From an uncultured Alphaproteobacteria bacterium (GTDB lineage Bacteria > Pseudomonadota > Alphaproteobacteria > Micavibrionales > Micavibrionaceae), in assembly GCA_946481075.1 (NCBI GenBank), contig CAMLMC010000001.1, forward strand, positions 1,391,739 to 1,455,738: DNA of 64,000 nucleotides, written 5' to 3'. The first letter of the stretch is position 1; every line of letters begins with the position of its first letter. Shown piece by piece: positions 33,187 to 41,696 of this stretch. The position numbers were made by a program, and so were the translations under genes. Under the pieces are notes generated by a model. The model saw only the letters and a program-made list of their open reading frames with translations. It made no database searches and was not told where the DNA came from.

Positions 33187-34725
33187 ATGAAGAATGAGCA
33201 AGGCATGTCGATCATCAGCCAAAACCTTGAACAGATTACCAGTTTCACCCCCCCTTATGCAGTCAAGCACCGCCCCTGCGTCCCCTTCCGCAGCTTCGCC
33301 CTGCGTGCAGGGCTGGATAGTATCGCGCTAATCCTTTCTTTCTTCATCTCGATTAAGGCGGCAGGACTTGTCTCCGCGGCGATGGAGACAACGCCGATTA
33401 CAATCGAATATGCCGTCGGCGCGGGCAGAGCCCAGATCTATGCACTTCTCGCAAGCCTTGCGGTCTTTTTGTTTTTCAGCAAGGGGCACTATACCAACCG
33501 CTTCCCTTGGTGGTCACAGGTTCAATTTATAACCAGTGTTTCAGCCCTGATGGTGGTGATAGACGGGTTTTTGAGTTTTGCACTAGAACTTTATTTCTCC
33601 CGGCTTATGATTTTGTCGAACTGGGGCTTCGCGTTCCTCTTTTTGCTGGCAAGCCGCCAGATGGCCTATTACATCCAGAAAGATGCAGCTTATTGGCGTG
33701 TACCGACTATCGTGGCGGGCGATGCGTCCACCGTATCGGATGTTCTTTATGCCCTGAATGGCGACCCGTCTACGGGTTACATTCCCCATACGGTTTGCTT
33801 GCGCGGGCCAAATAACGACGAGTTTTCGCCCGATGCCATTCCAGCGCACTTCCGTAATATAAATATCCACATCGATAACAATGATTTTGACCATTATATT
33901 CTAGCCAATCCGGACAACTACTACATTATTTCGCTGGAATCCTTCCGCGGTGAAAAACGCGATGACGTTCTGCGGGCGCTCGACAAGGCAGAAAGTCGGT
34001 ATGCCATCATCCCTTCGATCGCGGGCGTTAGCATGTATGACATGGAACCACGTTATTTCTTCGGACAAGATGTGATGTTCCTTCATGTCAAGCCCGTCTC
34101 TTCACCTTTGGGACGCGCCGCAAAACGTGCCATGGATATCTTTGTCTCGGGCCTTGCCCTGTTCATGTTGCTGCCCGTGATCGGTGCAGTTGCCCTTATG
34201 TTGAAACTTGAAGGGCAACGCGGCACTATTTTTTATGGGGGGCAACGGCTCGGCCGGAACGGGGAGCTTTTCCAATGCTGGAAATTTCGCAGCATGGAGC
34301 CGGATTCTGATCACCTTCTGGAAGAGTATCTAAACGCCAACCCGGACATGCGCGAGGCGTGGGAAACTTATCATAAATTGCCCGATGACCCGCGCATCAA
34401 AACCCGCACGGCACGGTTTATCAGAAAATCATCGATTGATGAAATTCCCCAGCTCTGGAATGTTCTGAAAGGGGATATGAGCCTTGTGGGCCCCCGCCCC
34501 ATTCTGCCGAGCGAGGAAACAGAATACGGCAACAACATTGACGCCTATATCAAAGTCAAGCCGGGCATTACGGGCCTATGGCAGGTATCGGGCCGAAATT
34601 CCGTCAGTTTTCAACGCCGCATCTATTGGGACAACTGGTATGTGCGCAACTGGTCGCTATGGGGAGATATCGTGATTATCCTGAAAACGATTCCGGTTGT
34701 GATTTTCCGATCCGATACATCGTGA
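33187..34725 (+). CDS. Undecaprenyl-phosphate glycosyl-1-phosphate transferase (GumD/WbaP-like)
   Basis: The initiating enzyme: it transfers hexose-1-phosphate (glucose for GumD) to undecaprenyl phosphate in the inner membrane; 512 residues. Seen: four or so membrane helices in the N-terminal half, a Rossmann-like region (about 160-300), a further helix near 320, and the conserved C-terminal PHPT domain with QRLGRNGELFQCWKFRSM near 350. Next come KSSIDEIPQLWNVLKGDMSL and VGPRPILPSE near 435, and GITGLWQVSGRN near 460. Donor choice between glucose and galactose is not readable; the gum-like neighbours favour glucose. A strong terminator follows. Confidence 0.93.
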   Translation: MKNEQGMSIISQNLEQITSFTPPYAVKHRPCVPFRSFALRAGLDSIALILSFFISIKAAGLVSAAMETTPITIEYAVGAGRAQIYALLASLAVFLFFSKGHYTNRFPWWSQVQFITSVSALMVVIDGFLSFALELYFSRLMILSNWGFAFLFLLASRQMAYYIQKDAAYWRVPTIVAGDASTVSDVLYALNGDPSTGYIPHTVCLRGPNNDEFSPDAIPAHFRNINIHIDNNDFDHYILANPDNYYIISLESFRGEKRDDVLRALDKAESRYAIIPSIAGVSMYDMEPRYFFGQDVMFLHVKPVSSPLGRAAKRAMDIFVSGLALFMLLPVIGAVALMLKLEGQRGTIFYGGQRLGRNGELFQCWKFRSMEPDSDHLLEEYLNANPDMREAWETYHKLPDDPRIKTRTARFIRKSSIDEIPQLWNVLKGDMSLVGPRPILPSEETEYGNNIDAYIKVKPGITGLWQVSGRNSVSFQRRIYWDNWYVRNWSLWGDIVIILKTIPVVIFRSDTS

Positions 34726-34754
34726 TTGGCTATGCTATCGATATGCCCGATAAG

Positions 34755-34781
34755 AAAAGGCCCCTTCGCGGGGCCTTTTTT
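34755..34781. terminator. Terminator after the gumD-like gene
   Basis: A 10-bp stem AAAAGGCCCC/GGGGCCTTTT with a TTCGC loop and a T run to 34781. It ends the gumM-gumB-gumD unit and, leftward, also the beta-helix gene. Confidence 0.93.
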
Positions 34782-34800
34782 ATGATTGGTCTATCCGTGC

Positions 34801-37800
34801 CTAGAGCGTACCGTTGTTACAGCTCGCGGCAGAGGCCAAGGCATCGTCAAGCGATCCGCCATACACCACGTTCACAGCCTGACCCGTCTGGGCCACGTTC
34901 AACGCATCACCCCAGCATGGGGCATTGGTATCGCCGCCCGCAGCAGGTTCGATGTCCGCAGGATCGGTGCCCTGTTGGCCTTGCTGGCCCTGTTCCCCCG
35001 CTGCCGTTTCAATCCGGTTCAAGTCTTCGGGGCTGGTGCCGCCCGCGAATGGAACGATGTTATTGAGCGCGCCCGCAAGACCGCCCGGCGCAGGACCGCC
35101 AAAGCCGGTGCTCGGCAGTCCGAGGATACGGATGTTCAGGCCCGTTACATCCCCGTTGAACGCGTCAAACGTCCGGAAGAACTGGCTTTCATCGATATCG
35201 GGAGAGCCTGGCAGGGAACCGAAGAAGAAGATACCAACATCACGCCCGTCGGGGAAATGCAGAAGCTTGTCTTCAAGAAGCGCGTATGTCACCGGATCAA
35301 GGATCGCACCCGGGAAATCGATCGGGCGGATACCGTCATAGGTGGCGGACCGCGCATCGATCCAGAACGGCACGCCATTCACGGAATCCCAGAAAGCGAA
35401 ATTGTCGAGCTCGACATACTGGCCTGTAATATTGTTAAAGATGGTGTCACCCAGCGTACCGGCATAATCGGTCGGCTCAACGCCCGGAACGAACGGCGTG
35501 GATGTTCCGATCGCGTCATTCTCGACAAGGCTCAGCGGCGCATAGGAGCCACCGCCAAGGTCATAGCGTGAGAACAACATGCCGGTGTTGCCGTCTTCAA
35601 TTGTGTTCGCCGCGCCGGTCAGGTCGATTGTACCGCTTTCAAACTTCATACCGATATCGAACAGGCGGATCGTATTATCGGCAATCGTGAATTGGCCGTT
35701 GGCACCGCGCGATGCCAAAATACCGACCGCGCCGGAATTGATGATCCGGTTGCCGGTAATCAGGGAATCGCCCGCGTTACGCATTTCGATGCCATGCTGT
35801 GCACTGCGGCGGATGACGTTATCTGTAATCATCACGGCATAGGGGCCTGCGCCGACCGCTGTACCGGAAATGATAATCCCGTCATTGGCATCGAAGATAC
35901 GGTTGTTGTCGATTTCAATATTGCTGCCGTTGGTCACATGAACGCCCCACTGGCCAATATTGCCCGCGCCGCCATTCGTGCCGATACGGTTAGACAAGAT
36001 CGATGAATTGGTGGTGCCGTAGACGAAAATCCCATCGCGGCCAACATTGTCAATCTCGTTGCGGTCATAGACAACGTTGTTGCTGTATTCGGCATAAGAT
36101 CCGGTGCGGACAATGTTTTCAATATCGTTGCGGCGAACCGTAATGTTCGAAACGTTCTCCAGACGGATACCGTCCCAGTCCGTATCATGTATGAAATTGC
36201 GGGCGATTGTCGCGCCATTAACGCGATATAGCTGGATACCACTGCCGATATCATTGAACGGACTATCGGTATTGGCGATTTCGTTGCGGCTAATGATCAG
36301 GTTGTTCGAAAACTCCCCATAAATGCCATCGCCATTGATGTTGTCGGCATTGCCGAGCAAACCGATTTCATTCAGGCGAACGACAGAGTTATCCGATTCC
36401 TGCAAACGGATACCATCGCCGCCGCCTTTCGAATTCCCTGTGTTATTGATGATGTTTGAAAGCGCATCAACCTCGGAGTTAACAACCAGAACGCCGTTCA
36501 GGCCTGTATTGCGAACAAAGTTTTCACGGACCAGCGCGCGCCCTTCTCCGGCAACGCCCGCACTGTCTTTCAGGTTGATGATGCGGATGCCGTTGTCACC
36601 GGAACGGCGAATAGTGTTGTCCACGATGCGGATGGCATATGTATCGCCAATCGCCGTGCGAACACCGCTTGCCAGGATACCATCGAAAACCGTGTCGTGA
36701 ATAATGTTACCCAAAACGCGGACATCCTTGCCGTTCGTAACATGGACGCCCCATTGGCCGATATTGCCTGCGCCGCCATTCGTGCCAATGCGGTTGTTCG
36801 TGATACGGGCATCGCTCATGCCATAGATAAAGATTCCATCCCGTCCTGCATTGTCGATATCGTTATTGTTGGCCAGGAATCCGTCGGCGCTCTCGGCGTA
36901 AATACCGGTTCTTGTGACGTTGTCTATATCATTATTGCGCAGCTGTACATTATTGCTTGCTGAAAGGCGTATACCATCCCATTGCGCATTGGTGATGATG
37001 TTTTCATCCGCGCCCGCGCCGCCGATCACGGCGTTGTGGCTGGTTTTCAAATGGACACCGGACCCGATATTGGTACCCGTAGAGGCGGTCTGGGTGATCT
37101 TGTTGCCTTTGATTGCAGCATCGTTTGATTGGAACAGGTAGACCCCGTCGCCATTGATGTTGCCGGCGGCGCCTTCTGTCACGCCTGCATCCGTAAAACC
37201 GATATAGTTTGAAAGAATCTGGATCAGATCGCTGTCATTCACATGGATTGCATTGCCATCAAGGATATCGTTGATGATAACGCCCTGTACGGTGACATTG
37301 TCGCTGTTGTTCACAAGGATACCGGTGTCGAAATTGGAAACCGACCCGCCGGAAACAACCGTGCCGTTCGAACCATCGACCGTGATACCAACCGTGGAAT
37401 TACCGGCTATGGTGTTGCCGAGAAGCTGTGTATTTCCACTGTTCTTGACGATAATGCCGTTATGCACGCCATCGATGACGTTGTTTTCGTATACACCATT
37501 TTTCGACCCGGTGATTTCGATACCGTTATCGGTATCGGCAATCGTGTTAGACTCTCCGGGATTGGCGCCGCCCGCTGTCACTTTCGCGCCCGCGATCACG
37601 TAAAGACCTGTCTGGTTCACCCCTACATTGTCTTTGTCACCCGTGATTTCATTACCCTTCAGTGTGGCATCAAGCCTGAAATTGGCCAGCGCGATACCGA
37701 ATGACTGGAACCCGTCGATCACGTTGTTCAAAATGTTGAGGACGGATGTCGCACCCTCATCGTCCGTGGCGAGAAGGCCAAAGCCGGATCGTGTGTTATT

Positions 37801-39771
37801 GCCCGCCGTAATGATATTCGTAATACGGTTGTTTTCGAACGTGCCGCCCGCGTTTTGATAAATAACGCCGATGAAGCGGTTATTGTTGTTATATCCACCC
37901 GCCTGCGCATTGGTGGAACCGTCGATGGTCAGGTTGGAAATATTCACATTCGCATCATGCGCCCAGATAACGCCGTAATTTCTGGCGCCATGCGGGCTGG
38001 TGTTCGTCTGTGCCAGTTGCGCGGGCGATTGGATGATTGTCGTGTCGCGGTCCTCGCCGATCAGGCTCATATCCCGGTCAATAATAATCTGTTCCTGATA
38101 TGTATCGGCAGAAATGTTGACTGTGCCGCCCGTTTGAACGAAGGCGATACCTTGATTGATCAAAGCATCATTCGAGAGAACATTCACTGTTTCGGCTTGG
38201 CCGGAAATCTGGCCAACGCTGAGATTGGCGGTGCTTGCCGCTCCACCGACTGTGTCTCTCGCCCGAATTTTGGCGTCAAGATTCACGGTTTCAAGATTGA
38301 TGTCGGAAGGCGGCGTCACAAGGCCGAAACCGAACACGCTGTCCGTTGTCAGGGCATCGCGCAGGATCAAATCACCAAGGCCGAGTGTAATGTTGTGGTT
38401 GATATCTATCGTCTTCGCACTGAGCGTCAGGTCATTGGATGTCAGCCCCTTGTTCGAAGGAATAAGCCCTTTCCACGTGCTGATATCGAACGCCGCGGAT
38501 GTATAGATCTTGTTCGTTGCCCAAAGATGGACGTTGGTGAATCTCAATGTGTTGGCCAGAGACTGCGCATCCACCTTCAACGTGGTAATCAGGCTACCGA
38601 TATCCCAGAAGGCGAAATTACCCAGATTGATGTTTTGCGGGTCGATCAGGAATGTTCCTGTTTGACCGTTTTCCGCCGATGTATCGACAAGACCGGAAAA
38701 TCCGACAGCGTCCTTGGCAGATACTTCGATGAAACCGCCATTACCGCCGAAACGCCCGCCGCGTGCCGAAGCAGAACCTCCCATGATGGCGTAGGAATGA
38801 CCCCATATGCCGATATCGCCGCCATTTCCGTTGTCGGTTGCATCGGCGCTCAGGATAGAATCCGGCGTCAGTGTAACGGACCCGCCTGTAATTCTGATAC
38901 TGCCGCCTTCCGTGCCATCGGCCTTCATCTTGCCGGATACTTTCACGGCGCCTTTGGAATCGCCACCCAGAATAATCTTGCCGCCCTTGACGGTAACGGA
39001 GGATACATCGATCACACCGTCCATGTTGATGATATTGTCAACGGCGTCTTTTGCGGCATTTGCAGTCATCTGCACCGTGCCGCCTTCGGCTTTGATAATG
39101 CCGGAGTTATCGAGAATGGCATTACCAAGCTTATCTTCGACAACCAGATTGACGAGATCATCGCCATAAAGGTCGACGGTGACTTTCTCACCGGCTGCAA
39201 ATTCAACACGGCCCAGCTTTGCATCGATTATACCGTTATTTATTACGCTTGGCGCAACGAAAGCCGCAAGACCGCCTTCCGCAACAGTAATAGAACCATT
39301 TAACTCAATCGAACCATCTGTATCCTTGGATTTAATCGTGAATTTTTTGTCACCCAGATCATCTTCGGCGATCTGGCCAGTTGTCGCGATGATAGATCCG
39401 ACATTCACAACAGAATTGCGTCCGAAGAACACGCCGTTCTGGTCAATCACCAAAACCTGGCCATTGGCATTAAGGCGCCCCAGAATGTAAGTCGGATCGC
39501 CTTCGATGTCGTAAGCCGCGAACAGCGATGTCGAGCCTGGTTGAAGAATGTTGACTGTGTGGTTTTCTGTGATATCGAGATCGCCGCGCGCCTTGACGAC
39601 ATCCAGATGCTGCGTGATGTTCGTTGTATCGGGAACGGTGATGTCGGTCGAGAAACCATCGCCCTGCAAATTGGTCCAGTTATTCGCCATCGCCGGAGAC
39701 GATGCGAGAGCCACAAGGCCGGTGGCGGTCAGGGCGGTGCTCAAAAGAAGGCGCGTTGTGGACGACATCAT
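34801..39771 (-). CDS. Giant secreted protein: FHA N-terminal domain plus parallel beta-helix repeats
   Basis: 1656 residues, the largest gene here, probably a surface or matrix adhesin. Signal peptide (about 1-29, ending SPAMAN). Then a filamentous-haemagglutinin-type secretion domain (about 30-235; for example YILGRLNANGQVLVIDQNGV and GVFFGRNSVVNVGSIIATTG). From about residue 560 to 1440 come NosD-like parallel beta-helix coils, with the rhythm N-x-I-x-x-x-x-x-x-G-I. Two ~265-residue modules in this part are close duplicates. The C-terminus (about 1590-1656) is Gln/Ala/Gly-rich, contains the shared IEPAAGGD motif and three cysteines, and shows no autotransporter barrel. No TpsB partner is in the window. 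The ATG has GGAG 6 nt upstream. It is convergent with the EPS unit, so interaction with the polymer is possible. Confidence 0.88.
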   Translation of the reverse strand: MMSSTTRLLLSTALTATGLVALASSPAMANNWTNLQGDGFSTDITVPDTTNITQHLDVVKARGDLDITENHTVNILQPGSTSLFAAYDIEGDPTYILGRLNANGQVLVIDQNGVFFGRNSVVNVGSIIATTGQIAEDDLGDKKFTIKSKDTDGSIELNGSITVAEGGLAAFVAPSVINNGIIDAKLGRVEFAAGEKVTVDLYGDDLVNLVVEDKLGNAILDNSGIIKAEGGTVQMTANAAKDAVDNIINMDGVIDVSSVTVKGGKIILGGDSKGAVKVSGKMKADGTEGGSIRITGGSVTLTPDSILSADATDNGNGGDIGIWGHSYAIMGGSASARGGRFGGNGGFIEVSAKDAVGFSGLVDTSAENGQTGTFLIDPQNINLGNFAFWDIGSLITTLKVDAQSLANTLRFTNVHLWATNKIYTSAAFDISTWKGLIPSNKGLTSNDLTLSAKTIDINHNITLGLGDLILRDALTTDSVFGFGLVTPPSDINLETVNLDAKIRARDTVGGAASTANLSVGQISGQAETVNVLSNDALINQGIAFVQTGGTVNISADTYQEQIIIDRDMSLIGEDRDTTIIQSPAQLAQTNTSPHGARNYGVIWAHDANVNISNLTIDGSTNAQAGGYNNNNRFIGVIYQNAGGTFENNRITNIITAGNNTRSGFGLLATDDEGATSVLNILNNVIDGFQSFGIALANFRLDATLKGNEITGDKDNVGVNQTGLYVIAGAKVTAGGANPGESNTIADTDNGIEITGSKNGVYENNVIDGVHNGIIVKNSGNTQLLGNTIAGNSTVGITVDGSNGTVVSGGSVSNFDTGILVNNSDNVTVQGVIINDILDGNAIHVNDSDLIQILSNYIGFTDAGVTEGAAGNINGDGVYLFQSNDAAIKGNKITQTASTGTNIGSGVHLKTSHNAVIGGAGADENIITNAQWDGIRLSASNNVQLRNNDIDNVTRTGIYAESADGFLANNNDIDNAGRDGIFIYGMSDARITNNRIGTNGGAGNIGQWGVHVTNGKDVRVLGNIIHDTVFDGILASGVRTAIGDTYAIRIVDNTIRRSGDNGIRIINLKDSAGVAGEGRALVRENFVRNTGLNGVLVVNSEVDALSNIINNTGNSKGGGDGIRLQESDNSVVRLNEIGLLGNADNINGDGIYGEFSNNLIISRNEIANTDSPFNDIGSGIQLYRVNGATIARNFIHDTDWDGIRLENVSNITVRRNDIENIVRTGSYAEYSNNVVYDRNEIDNVGRDGIFVYGTTNSSILSNRIGTNGGAGNIGQWGVHVTNGSNIEIDNNRIFDANDGIIISGTAVGAGPYAVMITDNVIRRSAQHGIEMRNAGDSLITGNRIINSGAVGILASRGANGQFTIADNTIRLFDIGMKFESGTIDLTGAANTIEDGNTGMLFSRYDLGGGSYAPLSLVENDAIGTSTPFVPGVEPTDYAGTLGDTIFNNITGQYVELDNFAFWDSVNGVPFWIDARSATYDGIRPIDFPGAILDPVTYALLEDKLLHFPDGRDVGIFFFGSLPGSPDIDESQFFRTFDAFNGDVTGLNIRILGLPSTGFGGPAPGGLAGALNNIVPFAGGTSPEDLNRIETAAGEQGQQGQQGTDPADIEPAAGGDTNAPCWGDALNVAQTGQAVNVVYGGSLDDALASAASCNNGTL
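35755..36370 (-). repeat. Beta-helix module B (duplicate of module A)
   Basis: Encodes the second ~205-residue copy within the giant protein, beginning near NINGDGIY and including RIGTNGGAGNIGQWGVHVTN. It is offset about 800-820 bp from module A at 36545-37185. Identity is high in the core segment and lower in the flanks. Confidence 0.75.
36545..37185 (-). repeat. Beta-helix module A
   Basis: Encodes the first copy, beginning near NINGDGVY, including RIGTNGGAGNIGQWGVHVTN and ending near DNTIRRSGDNGI. It is paired with module B at 35755-36370. Confidence 0.75.
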
Positions 39772-39981
39772 AACAATCTCCGTTTATAAAAATTCTGCAC
39801 ACAGGCCGGCAGCTGGCATTTATGCTTTCAAAATTCGCGCCAGAAAAAGCGCCGCATAGTTGTCGATTATAGAAACTCGTTATCGCAGTTTTTAAGTGCG
39901 CCTTCAATAGGATTTTAACGAAATCTTAACGATTCGGAATGGAAAAAGTTCTTATATAAGAATACTTTAATTAACAGCCTA

Positions 39982-40944
39982 TCAAGCGGCTTTGCGGGGG
40001 GCCGTCTCCTCCGCTACGGTGAAATCATGCGCGATCATACGGCCAAGACCGTCTTCCAGCGTGTGTTCAGGGACAAAACCCGAAGAGAGGGCCTTGCCGG
40101 AATCCGACAACGTATCGGCACAGAATTTCTGGATACGCACAACGCTGATGGGGAATTTACGGCCGGTCAGACGGGCAAGTAGGTCAAAACCAAATCCGCC
40201 TGCCAGACCAATTCCATAAGGAATAGCGAACCTGGGTGGTTCTTTCCCCAGCTTTGCGTGAATCATGGCGATCAGCTGGTTCATATCGAGGTCCGGCTTG
40301 TCGGCGTAATTGTAAACCTGCCAGTGATCTTTCTGCGGCAGAAGATAGAGAAGGAAAGAGATAACATTTCCGACATAGGCAATCGATTTTTTGTTTTTGC
40401 CGCTGCCTACCATCATGAATTTACCACGCGAGACCTGATCGATCAGGTTATAGACATTCCCGCGGTTTCCCTCACCGAACACCACGACGGGGCGGACAAT
40501 TGTAATGGCGGCCTCCGGCCTTTGGTCCGCCCATTCCTGCAAGACCTGCTCGGCCTCCCACTTGCTCTTGCCGTAATCGTTGAAAGGTCTTGCGGGAGCG
40601 TCCTCATCGGGTTCGCCGGTATTAAGGCCATAAATTGCAAAGGAACTCGTGAATATAATCCGGCCGATGCCGTTCGCATCCGCAGCCGCCAGCAGGTTTT
40701 TCATCCCCCCCACATTCACATCGTAATAGAGGGATATCGGCGTGACGTTGTCGGCGTGTTCCGCCGCCAGGTGATAAATAGCATCACATCCATTAAGGGC
40801 GGCAGTAAGCGCGGGCAGATCACGCACATCCACGGGATCTGGGTGGGTCTTATCAATGACCACACACTCATGCCCCTGTGACTGTAAAAGCCGGACCAGA
40901 CGCTTCCCTATAAAGCCTTCTCCGCCCGTGATTGCTATTTTCAT
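39982..40944 (-). CDS. NAD-dependent epimerase/dehydratase
   Basis: A short-chain (extended SDR) sugar-nucleotide enzyme of 320 residues. Seen: the NAD-binding MKIAITGGEGFIGKRLV at the N-terminus (G-x-x-G-x-x-G), an aspartate after the second strand (CVVIDK), TSSFAIYGLN near residue 100-110, and the catalytic YGKSK (Y-x-x-x-K) near 128. It is related to UDP-glucose 4-epimerase and dTDP-sugar enzymes, but substrate assignment is not possible. It may make a sugar donor for the EPS locus, though it is separated from it by the giant gene. The ~210-bp gap to that gene is AT-rich with no gene. Stands alone; divergent from the unknown at 41039. Confidence 0.87.
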   Translation of the reverse strand: MKIAITGGEGFIGKRLVRLLQSQGHECVVIDKTHPDPVDVRDLPALTAALNGCDAIYHLAAEHADNVTPISLYYDVNVGGMKNLLAAADANGIGRIIFTSSFAIYGLNTGEPDEDAPARPFNDYGKSKWEAEQVLQEWADQRPEAAITIVRPVVVFGEGNRGNVYNLIDQVSRGKFMMVGSGKNKKSIAYVGNVISFLLYLLPQKDHWQVYNYADKPDLDMNQLIAMIHAKLGKEPPRFAIPYGIGLAGGFGFDLLARLTGRKFPISVVRIQKFCADTLSDSGKALSSGFVPEHTLEDGLGRMIAHDFTVAEETAPRKAA

Positions 40945-41038
40945 GTCCGTCTTGTCCTTTGGTAACTAAGGATTATCTTGGTTTGTATAAGGCATAGCCA
41001 ATTTGCTAGACTATGTCCATGAATGAAGGTTTGGGTCT

Positions 41039-41632
41039 ATGAATATTGATTTGTTTCTGACACAGCATAACGAGGCTGGCCTTGTCTGCGCGGGATCTTT
41101 CACGCATCCGGTGGCAGGCATTATCCTCGATGCGCAAACCCATGAACTGACCCTGGAATTCACCGACGCGGAAACCTTCCACCTCAATATCCCGATGGAA
41201 GAAACACATAGGGAAAAACTTCTGTTCTCGCATCGCATGTTTGTGGGGTTTCTGGAAGGGGCCCTTCTGGCGAACGCCTATGAGGTGCCGCTGCTTTATC
41301 TGAATGATCCCTATGGCAGCGATTTCGGGCAGAGCTCGCCGCTCTCAAAACCCAAGCGCTCTGTGACGGCGTTCGAACAATTCATGAAACGCTGCGCCTT
41401 CGCGCAGGCGCTTCATCGCGACAATCTCGGTGATGAAGATGCGGCGCGTTCCGTGCTACGCGGCGCAAACCCGAACAAATTCGACTATACCCCCGCCCTG
41501 CTGCGCGAACGCCAGATGGCCGCCGTCGCGGTGCCAAGTGTCGATAATGCCCCGCAAATGGGACTTGGCGGGGCCGCAACCAGACAAACCCGCCGCACCC
41601 GCCCGCCGGCCAAACGCGAAGACGAAGAATAA
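41039..41632 (+). CDS. Unknown protein, 197 residues
   Basis: Not recognised. The N-terminal ~100 residues look globular with alternating hydrophobic strands (MNIDLFLTQHNEAGLVCAG, then TLEFTDAETFHLNIPMEE). The C-terminal ~50 residues are Arg/Pro/Ala-rich, probably disordered, ending KREDEE. No signal peptide, no membrane segment. Start at ATG 41039; the upstream GAAGG is about 10-14 nt away. Divergent from the epimerase and convergent with mltG (stops about 64 nt apart). The codon use and composition resemble the rest of the window, so a recent foreign origin is not suggested. Confidence 0.7.
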   Translation: MNIDLFLTQHNEAGLVCAGSFTHPVAGIILDAQTHELTLEFTDAETFHLNIPMEETHREKLLFSHRMFVGFLEGALLANAYEVPLLYLNDPYGSDFGQSSPLSKPKRSVTAFEQFMKRCAFAQALHRDNLGDEDAARSVLRGANPNKFDYTPALLRERQMAAVAVPSVDNAPQMGLGGAATRQTRRTRPPAKREDEE

Positions 41633-41696
41633 TCTTATTGCTATAAGGCCGTTAGACAGACGCAGCAATTCCTGCAGTTTGCGCTGATCGATTTTT

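Noticed and set aside
37855..39303. Rightward open frame of 482 codons antisense to the giant beta-helix gene
   Set aside because: It lies wholly opposite a gene with clear domain content; the repetitive, biased codon use keeps the other strand open. No ribosome site or known motif.
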